From Enhygromyxa salina (GTDB lineage: Bacteria; Myxococcota_A; Polyangia; Nannocystales; Nannocystaceae), in contig NZ_PVNK01000047.1 in assembly GCF_002994615.1 (NCBI RefSeq), forward strand, positions 1 through 64,000: a stretch of 64,000 bases of DNA. Reading direction: 5' to 3'. Under the pieces are notes generated by a model. It was not told the origin of the DNA and did no database searches. It saw only the letters and a list, made by a program, of their open reading frames with translations. The first letter of the stretch is position 1; each line of letters begins with the position of its first letter. Shown here piece after piece: positions 28,564 through 41,289 of the stretch. Made by a program: the position numbers and the translations under genes.

Positions 28564-29226
28564 TCAGGCGCCTCGTTCGAGCGCGACCAAGACGCGGACC
28601 AGCTCGGCCGCCGAGCTCACGCCCAGCTTCTCGAACGCGCGCGCGCGCTGAAGCTGCACGGTGCTCCGGGTCGTGCCCAGCTCGGCCGCGACTTGCTTGT
28701 CGATCAAGCCGTCGCCGAGCAGCCGACACACGTCGCGCTCGCGCGGCGTGAGCGTGGCCCAGCGCGCGCGCGCCTGGGCTGTGGCCTTGCGCTGCGTGCA
28801 CGCGACGAGTGACCGGTCGACGGCCTCACACAGCTCCGCAGCCGAGCAGGCCTGGGGCAGCATCTCCGCCAGGCCACGCTGCATCATCGCAACGGCCTCC
28901 AGCACCTCGCGGCTACCTGTCAGCACCACCATCGGGAGAGGATGGTCGCGATCGTGCAGCGCTGCCTGGAGCTCGCAACGCTCCGACCATGGAAGCTCGA
29001 GGTCGAGCACCACACATCCGTGGCGGCTGTTGGTGAGCGAGGACAGCAGCGCGCGACCCGAGGCGTGGAGCTCGACCGCGAAGCCGCTCGCGCGGAACAG
29101 CTCCGCGCGCGCGCCAGCCTCACTTGGGTTTTGGTTGAGGACAAAGATCGTGGGCGCCTGCGCACTCGCCGTGTCCGTGAACTTATTGGGGTACTTTCGT
29201 GGCACCCGAGAGATTCGCGGCCCCAC
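28564..29226 (-). CDS. LuxR/FixJ-type regulator with degenerate receiver domain
   Basis: About 220 residues from a GTG; the exact start is uncertain, since other GTG codons follow in frame. Residues about 25-145 fold as a receiver with the phospho-acceptor-like Asp in VVLDLELPW, and VLTGS for the conserved Thr. The acidic pair is replaced (LNQNPS) and the usual Lys-Pro is LPQ, so ordinary phosphorylation is unlikely. The C-terminal LuxR helix-turn-helix (LTPRERDVCRLLGDGL to KLGVSS) is intact. It lies 120 bp upstream of geosmin synthase on the same strand and is the obvious candidate regulator of that locus. Confidence 0.8.
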   Translation of the reverse strand: MGPRISRVPRKYPNKFTDTASAQAPTIFVLNQNPSEAGARAELFRASGFAVELHASGRALLSSLTNSRHGCVVLDLELPWSERCELQAALHDRDHPLPMVVLTGSREVLEAVAMMQRGLAEMLPQACSAAELCEAVDRSLVACTQRKATAQARARWATLTPRERDVCRLLGDGLIDKQVAAELGTTRSTVQLQRARAFEKLGVSSAAELVRVLVALERGA

Positions 29227-29300
29227 TACTTCGCGAAGAACCCCTAAAAAGTCAGTTGAATCACGTCACCAAGAGCCATCACCCCACGTCTCAGGCCCAT

Positions 29301-29332
29301 GAAAAAGACCCACACCAGCCATGCGTGGGTCT
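29301..29332 (-). terminator. Rho-independent terminator of the STAS gene
   Basis: Stem AGACCCAC/GTGGGTCT (29306-29313 with 29325-29332) with an 11-base loop. On the minus strand it is followed at once by TTTTTC. It lies 37 bp beyond the STAS stop codon at 29370. Confidence 0.8.
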
Positions 29333-29369
29333 TCGTGGATGGCGCGACAGCGCCTGGATCTCAGCCCGT

Positions 29370-29705
29370 TCAGGCCGCGAGCGACACCTGCGGCGCGGCC
29401 GCGAGCGCGGTCGCCGGCGCGAAGGTCATCCGCTGCCAGGCTGCCGACTCGTCGTAGCGGAGCTCGAATCCGACGCCGAGCGCCTTGAGCTGCTTGAAGA
29501 AGCGCAGCACGAGGACCATCGTCGACGACGAGATGTGCTCGAGCTCGCTGAAGTCAAAGCGCAGGTAGCGTCCAGAGCCGAGCAGCTCCTCAAAAACGGG
29601 GTTTAGTATGGCAGCAGGGCGGCGGTCGTTCGCGCTGCCCGTCCACTTCACGAGCAGGGCGCCGGTCGGGTCAATCTGGAGGTCGACTTCGGTGCGGCTG
29701 TTCAT
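29370..29705 (-). CDS. STAS-domain protein (anti-sigma-factor-antagonist-like)
   Basis: 111 residues forming one STAS fold: an opening beta pair (TEVDLQIDPTGALLVKWTG), a strand and turn with LRFDFSELEHISSSTMVLVL, where the phosphorylatable Ser of SpoIIAA-type antagonists would sit (HISSSTM), and two closing helices. The family relays partner-switching signals to sigma factors or enzymes. The gene is monocistronic, with its own promoter and terminator. No kinase or anti-sigma partner is adjacent, so its partner must be elsewhere. Confidence 0.75.
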   Translation of the reverse strand: MNSRTEVDLQIDPTGALLVKWTGSANDRRPAAILNPVFEELLGSGRYLRFDFSELEHISSSTMVLVLRFFKQLKALGVGFELRYDESAAWQRMTFAPATALAAAPQVSLAA

Positions 29706-29748
29706 GACTACACTCTAACTGGAATTTTTCCGCGAGTCAGCGACCACT

Positions 29749-29777
29749 TTTGTACAAATACTGGATTTTCAGGTCAA
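29749..29777 (-). promoter_or_regulatory. Putative sigma70-type promoter of the STAS gene
   Basis: On the minus strand TTGACC (29772-29777) and TACAAA (29749-29754) are 17 bp apart, 43 bp before the ATG at 29705, inside a markedly AT-rich stretch (about 29720-29900). Nothing gene-like is convincing in 29706-30000. Confidence 0.5.
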
Positions 29778-30000
29778 AATTCTACCTGGGCTGGAAAACT
29801 AGTACAGCCTGGCTAGAATTGAGCGATATTGACCACCTAAGTGCCCTCATACGTAGGGCAAGGTACACAAAAAGGAGCAAGATGACCCAAATTTGGCGCT
29901 ACTTGCGCAAACCCATGGCATCTCAGCGCTCGCAACCAGGGGCGTTTACGCGCCTCGCGTAGCCGTCATGGCCACCTTGGCCACGTGATAGCTTCGTCGC

Positions 30001-30489
30001 TTGACGCGGCCAGCCCAGAGCGCCCCCGAGTCACGGATCACTGGCTTTCGTCGTGACGAGGACGGGGTCTGGGTCGCCGAGCTCGAGTGCGGGCACCCAC
30101 AACACATTCGCCACGCTCCCCCCTTCCAGCTCGCCGCGTGGGTCAACGACGAGGCTGGGCGCGCAGCGCACATCGGCACCCCCCTGCGCTGCCAACTGTG
30201 CCGCATGCCTCGGCTCCCGCCGGACGCCGCCGCCTACAAGCAGACGCCCGAGTACGACGACGCCACGATCCCCGCCGGGTTGCTCCGCAGCCATCGCCTC
30301 CGCCCGGGATCCTGGGGCGAGATCGTCGTGCTCGAGGGCCGCGTTCACTACGTGCTCGAGGACGAGGACAACCTCACCTTCGCCCTGCGCCCGGGCGTGC
30401 CAGGCGTCGTCGCGCCCGAGCGCCCGCACCACATCCGGCTCGAGCCGGGCGCCCGCGTTCAGATCCAATTTTTCCGAGAGCCCGAGTAG
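30001..30489 (+). CDS. DUF3565 / DUF1971 fusion protein
   Basis: 162 residues. Residues 10-75 match the DUF3565 pattern: ITGFRRDEDGVWVAELECGH, then HIRHAPPFQ and a late CxxC (CQLC). Residues 80-162 match the cupin-like DUF1971/TehB N-terminal pattern, with YKQTPEYDDATIPAGLLRSH, WGEIVVLEG and PHHIRLEPGARV. The second module is linked in other bacteria to tellurite-type responses. The only in-frame start with an open upstream is TTG at 30001, because a TAG at 29989 closes the frame. The fusion lets one polypeptide carry a metal-binding-like and a cupin-like part; the function is unknown. Confidence 0.75.
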   Translation: MTRPAQSAPESRITGFRRDEDGVWVAELECGHPQHIRHAPPFQLAAWVNDEAGRAAHIGTPLRCQLCRMPRLPPDAAAYKQTPEYDDATIPAGLLRSHRLRPGSWGEIVVLEGRVHYVLEDEDNLTFALRPGVPGVVAPERPHHIRLEPGARVQIQFFREPE

Positions 30490-30495
30490 GCCGAC

Positions 30496-31200
30496 TCAAT
30501 TAAAGAAGGTTGCGAGCTCGTCGGAGAACGCGACCTCTTCGACGAGGCCAAAGTCGAGCAGCGCGCTGAGCAGCTCGCAGCGAGCCGGCTCCGCGCTCCG
30601 ATCACAGGCGTCGAGCTCGTCGTGGAGGTCCGCGAGCGGGACGTAGTGGTTCGACGCGGGGCGCATGGCCTCGGACACATAGGCTCCGGGTCGGTCCGGC
30701 GCGGGGGTCTCGTTGCGATGGCACAGACCGCAGGTCGTGATGCCGCCGTCGAGGAGGACCTCATAGGGAGTGTCGTGGCTGATCGCGGCCTCGACAGGGA
30801 AGCGGAGCTCGGCCTTGATCGTGCGCGTGTCCGAGACCCACTCGCCGAGCTCGAGCAAGTGGCTGCCCTCGCCAGCGGGAACGATCGACATGGCCAGGCC
30901 CTCGCTCAGGATGAACAGGCGCGGATTGCCAGCGCCCACCGCCGGCTGAGCGCTGAACTCACTCGAGCTCGCGACCACCGCCAGCGGCCGCGGGAGGCTC
31001 GCCACGAAGCAGGCGACCGACACGGGCCGCGGCAGCGCGTTGACACGCTCGACGACGTCGGCGATCGACTCGGGCGAGCGGCCCTCGATCACACACTCGC
31101 GGGGGATCCGATCGTCGTGACCTCGGGGCTCGGCCGCGCCACAGCCGATCGCGCAAACCACCGCCCCGCTCACCGACAACAGGGTCGCGCGGGCCATCAT
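30496..31200 (-). CDS. Lipoprotein with a single CxxCH motif
   Basis: 234 residues. The signal peptide ends in CAIGCG (lipobox-like, Cys about residue 19). The body is acidic without a recognised fold. One CGLCHRNE segment near residue 155 has the c-type haem attachment motif CxxCH, so a monohaem cytochrome is possible, though the surrounding sequence lacks an obvious Met ligand motif. Start codons ATG at 31200 and 31197 are both possible. It is convergent with the DUF3565 gene with a 6-bp gap. Confidence 0.65.
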   Translation of the reverse strand: MMARATLLSVSGAVVCAIGCGAAEPRGHDDRIPRECVIEGRSPESIADVVERVNALPRPVSVACFVASLPRPLAVVASSSEFSAQPAVGAGNPRLFILSEGLAMSIVPAGEGSHLLELGEWVSDTRTIKAELRFPVEAAISHDTPYEVLLDGGITTCGLCHRNETPAPDRPGAYVSEAMRPASNHYVPLADLHDELDACDRSAEPARCELLSALLDFGLVEEVAFSDELATFFN

Positions 31201-31391
31201 CAAACACCCAGCTTAGCTCGACCCCAACGCAACTCACCGACGACGCAAAGTTTCCCGCCGCGTGCAGCGGGATCGCAGCCCCAACCCATCCACCACGCTT
31301 CACGGTCGGGGAGTCGCCGCGCGTCTGCGCCGTCGTCTGCCGAGCGACAAAGTGCTTGGGCGGAGTCTGAAACGACGCGAGACTGTCGCCC

Positions 31392-32852
<1,461 letters not shown>

Positions 32853-33071
32853 CAGGCTGCCCAGCCCACCTGAGCGAGGGCCAGCGAGGGCTCCCGTGCT
32901 CGAAGCTGGCGTGAGGAGCCCGGCTGCGCGCCTGATGCAGGACCGCGCGTCATGCGCGCAACCTCGCTCCATGCCTCATTTGCGCGAGCGCAGCCTAAAA
33001 TCGCTTTGATCGGCCCCGCAGGGGGTTTTATGCCAGTTGAGACATGGCGCAGCTTGCGTGACCATCGGTCG

Positions 33072-35012
<1,941 letters not shown>

Positions 35013-35039
35013 GCGGCGGGGTCAAGGCGCGCGGCGGGG

Positions 35040-36584
35040 TCAAAGCGCGAAGGCGTCGGCCGCCTCGGCGTTGCGCCTGACCTGGGCCTTGCCGGGCCGG
35101 CTCGCGGCCGCGGGCTCGGGCGCGGCCGCGGCCTCGCCGAAGCCAGCGTTGGCCTTGTCGAGCACCCCGGCCTGCTCGGCGAAGTCGTCGTCGAGGTCGC
35201 GGCCAAAGGGGTCGAAGAATTCCTTGGCCTTGACCAGCGCGCCCGCGGTCTTGCGCCGGCTGCGGATCTGCTCGAGGTGCTCGTCGACGGCCGCCTGGGC
35301 CTCGGCGGTCCGGCCCTGGGCGAACAGGGAGTTGGCCCGCTCGAGGGTCTTGGCGGTCTCGCTGCGGGTCAGGCGGCTGAGCACGATCGCGTCGAGGGGC
35401 GAGACCTCGGCCGCGGCCGCGGTCATCTGCGTGGCCAGCTCGCCGAAGCACTCGCCGGGCTCGGCGCCCGCGAGGTCCTCGTAGCTGAGCGTGACGTTGG
35501 CGATCGGGCGCTCGCCGACGGGGCTCGGCGGGACCTCGAGGCGCATCAAGAAGGTCTTGTCCTCGCCGGCCCCGAAGGTGCCCATCGGCACGATCACCCG
35601 GCGGTCGACCTGCTGGTAGCTGCGATCGAGGACCTCGGCCACGCGCACGCCGGGCGCGAGCTCGACGACGAGCTCGGTGTCCTTGGCCACGGCCGAGACC
35701 AGCGACTCGAGCTCCTGATCGAAGATCTGCTCGAGGTTCGCGCCGGTCTCGGAGAAGTAGTGGCGGCCGTTGGCCTCGCGGGCGATCGCCGACATCAGCC
35801 GCTCGTTGTAGTCGACGTCGACGCCGATCGAGGAGATCGTCGCGCCGCGGTTGCGAGCCTGGCGGGCGAGCACGCGCATGCCCGCCTCGTCGCGCACGCC
35901 CCGGTTGGCCTCGCCGTCGGACAGCAGCAGCATGCGGTCGATGCCCGCGCGCCGCCCCGCGAGGGTCCGCATGCCCAGGTCGACGCCGCACGAGATGCAG
36001 GTGTTGCCGCTCGGCCGGGTGCCGACGCCGTCGAGCATGTCGCGGATCAGCCGCTCACGGGTGACGGTGGAGATCGTGGTCACGGGCACGACGATCCGAG
36101 CCTGCTCGGAGTAGGACACGACCGAGACCGTGTCGCCGTCGCGCAGGCGCCGGATCATCCCGGCCGCGGCGTCGTGGGCGTTGCGCTCGCGCTGGCCCTT
36201 CATCGAGCCCGAGTGGTCGATGACGATCGCGAGGTTGAGCGGGGCGAAGCTCGTGCGCGCGCCGAGCGGGTCGAGCGGGTCGGGCTCGTTGCGGACGTCG
36301 ACGAACAGCAGGGTCTCGCCACGGGTGTCGGCGAGCATCTTGCTCTGACCGAGGCGGCCCTCGACCATCAAGGTCTCGCCGGCCACGAAGGTCGACTTGT
36401 CGACGAGCTTGGCCGGCTCGGGATCGTCGTCGTCGACCTTGGGGCCCTCGCGCGGGCTGTCGGGCGCGTCCGAGCTCACGGTGCTCGCAGCGTCGAGCTT
36501 GTCGGGATCGGTGTATTTCCAGACCGCGGCGCTGGTCAGGGACATTCCGAGGGCGGCGAGGGCTCCAACGATGGCGATGCGCAT
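35040..36584 (-). CDS. von Willebrand factor A domain protein, exported
   Basis: 514 residues. A signal-anchor-like N-terminus (about 1-22) is followed by an acidic spacer. The VWA domain spans about 115-300, with an intact MIDAS motif (DHSGSMKG), a Thr site, and LLLSDGEANRG. A C-terminal helical region (about 395-514) is rich in Ala, Glu and Arg. VWA proteins bind partner proteins through a metal ion; secreted ones often act as adhesins or complex scaffolds. The gene is upstream of nothing obvious and ends 27 bp from the convergent CotH gene, with a duplicated GCGGGGTCAA between the two. Confidence 0.85.
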   Translation of the reverse strand: MRIAIVGALAALGMSLTSAAVWKYTDPDKLDAASTVSSDAPDSPREGPKVDDDDPEPAKLVDKSTFVAGETLMVEGRLGQSKMLADTRGETLLFVDVRNEPDPLDPLGARTSFAPLNLAIVIDHSGSMKGQRERNAHDAAAGMIRRLRDGDTVSVVSYSEQARIVVPVTTISTVTRERLIRDMLDGVGTRPSGNTCISCGVDLGMRTLAGRRAGIDRMLLLSDGEANRGVRDEAGMRVLARQARNRGATISSIGVDVDYNERLMSAIAREANGRHYFSETGANLEQIFDQELESLVSAVAKDTELVVELAPGVRVAEVLDRSYQQVDRRVIVPMGTFGAGEDKTFLMRLEVPPSPVGERPIANVTLSYEDLAGAEPGECFGELATQMTAAAAEVSPLDAIVLSRLTRSETAKTLERANSLFAQGRTAEAQAAVDEHLEQIRSRRKTAGALVKAKEFFDPFGRDLDDDFAEQAGVLDKANAGFGEAAAAPEPAAASRPGKAQVRRNAEAADAFAL

Positions 36585-36621
36585 GGTGTTCTCCGGTAGC
36601 GGGGTCGCGGGGACTGCTCGC

Positions 36622-38016
<1,395 letters not shown>

Positions 38017-38101
38017 GCGGGCGGGCAAACGCCTCGCGGGGGTGATCGGCTTGCACCCGGGCTCGAAAGTCCTCGGGACCGGCCGGCGTTGGAGGCCACC
38101 G

Positions 38102-41100
38102 ATGGCCGAAGACGCGGATCAGAACGGCTTGCCCCCGGGCGCCCGCCTCGGGCACGGTCGTGCGGTGAGTGGTCCCCCAAGGAGCGCGCGCGCGCTCGAG
38201 TCGGTCGGCGAGGCCCGGCGATTCGCCTGCGCCGACGGCCGCGAGCTGTGGCGACTCCCGAGCTCCCGGGCGACACAGGCCGACGAGCTCCTCGCCCTCG
38301 GGCCTGAGGGGCTCGGCGGCTTCGTCGAGGGCGGGCGGGACGACGAGGGTCCGTGGCTGGTCCGCGAGCGGGCCGAGACCCGGCTCAGCGCGCTGCTCGG
38401 GACCCACGAGGGTCACCCCCTGGCCTGGCGACCGGTCGTCGAGCTCGTCGCGGCGCTGGCCCGGGCGCTCGCGGCCGCCGAAGCCCGGGGCCTGTACCCC
38501 GGCCTGGTCCGGCCGGCGAAGATCGTGATCGAGCCCGGGGTCTGGCTCCTCGCCGAGGGCCTGGTCAGGGCCCGGGTCGGGGCCGAGCTCGTCGAGTCCC
38601 CGAGCTCGCAGCTGCGCCGCGAGTGGCTGACCCCCGCGGCCGCGGCCGGCCACGCCGACGACGCGAGCTCGAACCGCTGGCTGCTCGGGCTGCTGCTCTA
38701 TCGCCTGCTGTGTGGTCGCGGGCCCTTCGCTGGGCTCGGGCTGCGCAGCGCGATCGAGCACCTCGGCCAGGGCGTCCCGCCGCTGCCCGACGCGATCGCC
38801 CGCGAGCTCCCGCCGGGACTCCAGAGCCTGATCTTGCGGATCCTCGCGCCCGAGTCCTCGCGCCGACCGAGCGACGCCGCCGCGATCCACCAGGAGCTGT
38901 CGCGCTTTCTCGACGATGCCCAGGCGTCGAAGCCGAGCCCAAACCCGCCGACCAACCCGAGCTCGCGCCTCGTCCCCGCCCGCGACGAGCCGTCGAAGAC
39001 CGCCGCGCCCGAGCCCGAGCCCGAGCCGCCGCCCGAAGCTCGCTCCCCTCCCCCCTCGGCCCGGCCCCGCGCCCCTTCGCGCCGCTCGCCTGCGAGGCGA
39101 GCCGCGCGGATCCTCGCCGTCCTCGCGATCGTCGGCCTCGGCAGCGTCGGCGGCTACGGCCTCGTCGAGCTCGCGGGCGACGCCGAGCCCAAACCCGAGA
39201 CCACCGCGCCCCGCGACAAGCCCGAGATCGGCAGCCGCGCGGCCCTCGACGCCGCGCACACGAGCCCCGAGGACTGCGCGAGCTGCCACCCTCGCCAGAG
39301 CGCCGAGTGGAAGCGCTCGGTCATGGGGCACGCGTCCAAGAGCCCGCTCTTTCAAAGCCTCGAGATCCTGATCGAAGAGCAGGTCGGGCGCAGCGACGAC
39401 TGCCCCGGCGGGGCCGGGATCCTGCGCAGCTCTGACCCGCGCACGGCCTGCCGCGACCCCAACACCGGGATCCCGATCACGGGCTCGGGCGGCGCGCTGT
39501 GGTGCGTCAACTGCCACAGCCCGCGCGAGAACCTCGCCGCCGCGCTCCCGGCCTGGGACGGGCTCTCGCCGCGCTCGATCAGCCGCCGACCCCTGCGCGA
39601 CCTCCAGCCCAAGAGCACCGACGAGGGCATCGACTGCGGCTTTTGCCATCAAGTCCACGGCCCGGTCCGACCGGGCAACGAGCGCCTCGGCCTCTACGAG
39701 GGCAACCCAAGCTGGATCTCGACGCTCACGGGCCAGCGCTTCGCGATGCGCCCGGAGGACCGCGCCGGGATCCCCGGCATCGCCAACAGCGGCTACCTGC
39801 TCGACCCGGCCGAGCTGCTCGCGGTCCCCGGTCGCCGGGCGGACGCCGAGCTGGTTCCGGGCGGGGTCCACCGCCGCCCGAGCGCCGAGGCCCGCGCCTA
39901 CCTCGGCTCGAGCCAGTTTTGCGGGGCCTGCCACGACGTCCGCCTGTTCGGCGCCGACGCGATCGGCACGCCGACCCGCGGCGAGCATTTTCGCCGGCTG
40001 CGCAACGCCTACAGCGAGTGGGCCGACTGGGCCGCGCTCGAGCGCGAGTCCGGGCGCGAGCCCGCCGACTGCCAGGACTGCCACATGAGCAGCTTTCCGG
40101 GCGTGTGCGTGGCTGGAGATCCGCCGGCGGCGGTCCCGGGCGAGACCGAGATCAGCGCCCTGCGCCGCGGCTGTCCGCCCGGCACCCACTTCGAGTCGCG
40201 GGCCCCGGGCGAGCTCCCGCGTCTGCGCGTCGCGGCCGGCTCCGGCGAGCGCCGCGAGGTCACGACCCACTATTTCTCGGGCGTCGACATCCCGCTGACC
40301 CCCGCATTCGACGACAACTACATCGATCAGCCCGAGCTCGACGCGGCCGGGATCCCGCTCGGCGGCGACCAACGTCGGGACCTGCTCCTCGGCCGCAGCT
40401 TCCGCTTCGAGCTCGGCGAGGCCGCCGTCAGCAGGGGCACCCTCGAGCTCCCGGTCGTGATCGAGAACACCGGGGCTGGCCACAAGATCCCGGCCGGGTT
40501 CTCGCAAGAGCGCGAGTTTTGGGTCCACCTTCGGGTCACCGACGCCGCCGGGCGCCTGGTCTACGAGGTCGGCCGCGTCGAGCGAGGCGACGAGGACTTG
40601 CGCGACAAGATCTTCGCCTCGGTCAACGTCTCCGATCGGATCTTGAACCAGCAGGGCCAGCCGCTCGGGCTGTTCGGCGCCGACGTCATCGACGGGCCCG
40701 ACCACCCGCAGTGGCGAGCGCTCGACGGCTCGTCCAGGTTCGAGGCCGCGAGCGAGTTTCGTGGGCGCGGGCTGATCAACCTCCAAAACGGCTTCCTGCG
40801 CTGCGTGCAGTGCATCGGCTTCATCGACCGCGCGGGCCGCTGCCAACCCGCAGACGCGACCCAGACCCTCCACCGCGCGGCCCGCTTCGCCGACGCGCCC
40901 TTCAACAGCGACACGGGCGAGTGCAGCTCCAACTTGTCCGGTGACGAGGCCCTGTTCGAGACCTACTTCCCGGTCGGCTCGCTCGACGCGAGCCGCGGCG
41001 TCGTCAAGGGGCCCGACGCGATCATCGACGCCCGCTCGGCCCCGCCCGGGGTCCCGATGCGCTGGACCTACGAGCTGCCGCTCGCGGGCGCCGAGGGCCC

Positions 41101-41287
41101 CTTGAAGATCGAGGCGCGGCTGTTGTTTCGGGCCTTCCCGCCCTTTTTGATCCGGGCCTTCGCCGACTACGAGACCCGCCAGGCCGCCCTGGGCTTGCGA
41201 CCCAGCGGACCGCTCGTCACTCGTGAGATGCTCGCCAAGCTCGAGGTCGTGGAGATCGCCACCGTCACCCGCGCGCTCGAGCTCTGA
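38102..41287 (+). CDS. Pseudokinase-TM-pentahaem cytochrome c fusion
   Basis: 1061 residues. The ATG has a strong GGAGG 6 bp upstream. Residues about 35-270 look like a Hanks kinase C-lobe (WLLGLLLYRLLCGRGPF, RRPSDAAAIHQELSRFL). The catalytic parts are lost: the HRDLKP place reads PGLVRPAK and no DFG is seen. A Pro-rich linker leads to one membrane helix (about 335-357). The exported part has five CxxCH haem motifs (392, 468, 512, 607, 657), then beta-rich sequence (670-1061). A cytoplasmic pseudokinase joined to periplasmic haems suggests signal-controlled electron transfer. First gene of a tight three-gene cluster. Confidence 0.85.
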   Translation: MAEDADQNGLPPGARLGHGRAVSGPPRSARALESVGEARRFACADGRELWRLPSSRATQADELLALGPEGLGGFVEGGRDDEGPWLVRERAETRLSALLGTHEGHPLAWRPVVELVAALARALAAAEARGLYPGLVRPAKIVIEPGVWLLAEGLVRARVGAELVESPSSQLRREWLTPAAAAGHADDASSNRWLLGLLLYRLLCGRGPFAGLGLRSAIEHLGQGVPPLPDAIARELPPGLQSLILRILAPESSRRPSDAAAIHQELSRFLDDAQASKPSPNPPTNPSSRLVPARDEPSKTAAPEPEPEPPPEARSPPPSARPRAPSRRSPARRAARILAVLAIVGLGSVGGYGLVELAGDAEPKPETTAPRDKPEIGSRAALDAAHTSPEDCASCHPRQSAEWKRSVMGHASKSPLFQSLEILIEEQVGRSDDCPGGAGILRSSDPRTACRDPNTGIPITGSGGALWCVNCHSPRENLAAALPAWDGLSPRSISRRPLRDLQPKSTDEGIDCGFCHQVHGPVRPGNERLGLYEGNPSWISTLTGQRFAMRPEDRAGIPGIANSGYLLDPAELLAVPGRRADAELVPGGVHRRPSAEARAYLGSSQFCGACHDVRLFGADAIGTPTRGEHFRRLRNAYSEWADWAALERESGREPADCQDCHMSSFPGVCVAGDPPAAVPGETEISALRRGCPPGTHFESRAPGELPRLRVAAGSGERREVTTHYFSGVDIPLTPAFDDNYIDQPELDAAGIPLGGDQRRDLLLGRSFRFELGEAAVSRGTLELPVVIENTGAGHKIPAGFSQEREFWVHLRVTDAAGRLVYEVGRVERGDEDLRDKIFASVNVSDRILNQQGQPLGLFGADVIDGPDHPQWRALDGSSRFEAASEFRGRGLINLQNGFLRCVQCIGFIDRAGRCQPADATQTLHRAARFADAPFNSDTGECSSNLSGDEALFETYFPVGSLDASRGVVKGPDAIIDARSAPPGVPMRWTYELPLAGAEGPLKIEARLLFRAFPPFLIRAFADYETRQAALGLRPSGPLVTREMLAKLEVVEIATVTRALEL

Positions 41288-41289
41288 AC

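Noticed and set aside
29750-29962. 70-codon plus-strand frame in the AT-rich gap
   Set aside because: No ribosome-binding site or family; the region fits better as the promoter area of the STAS gene.
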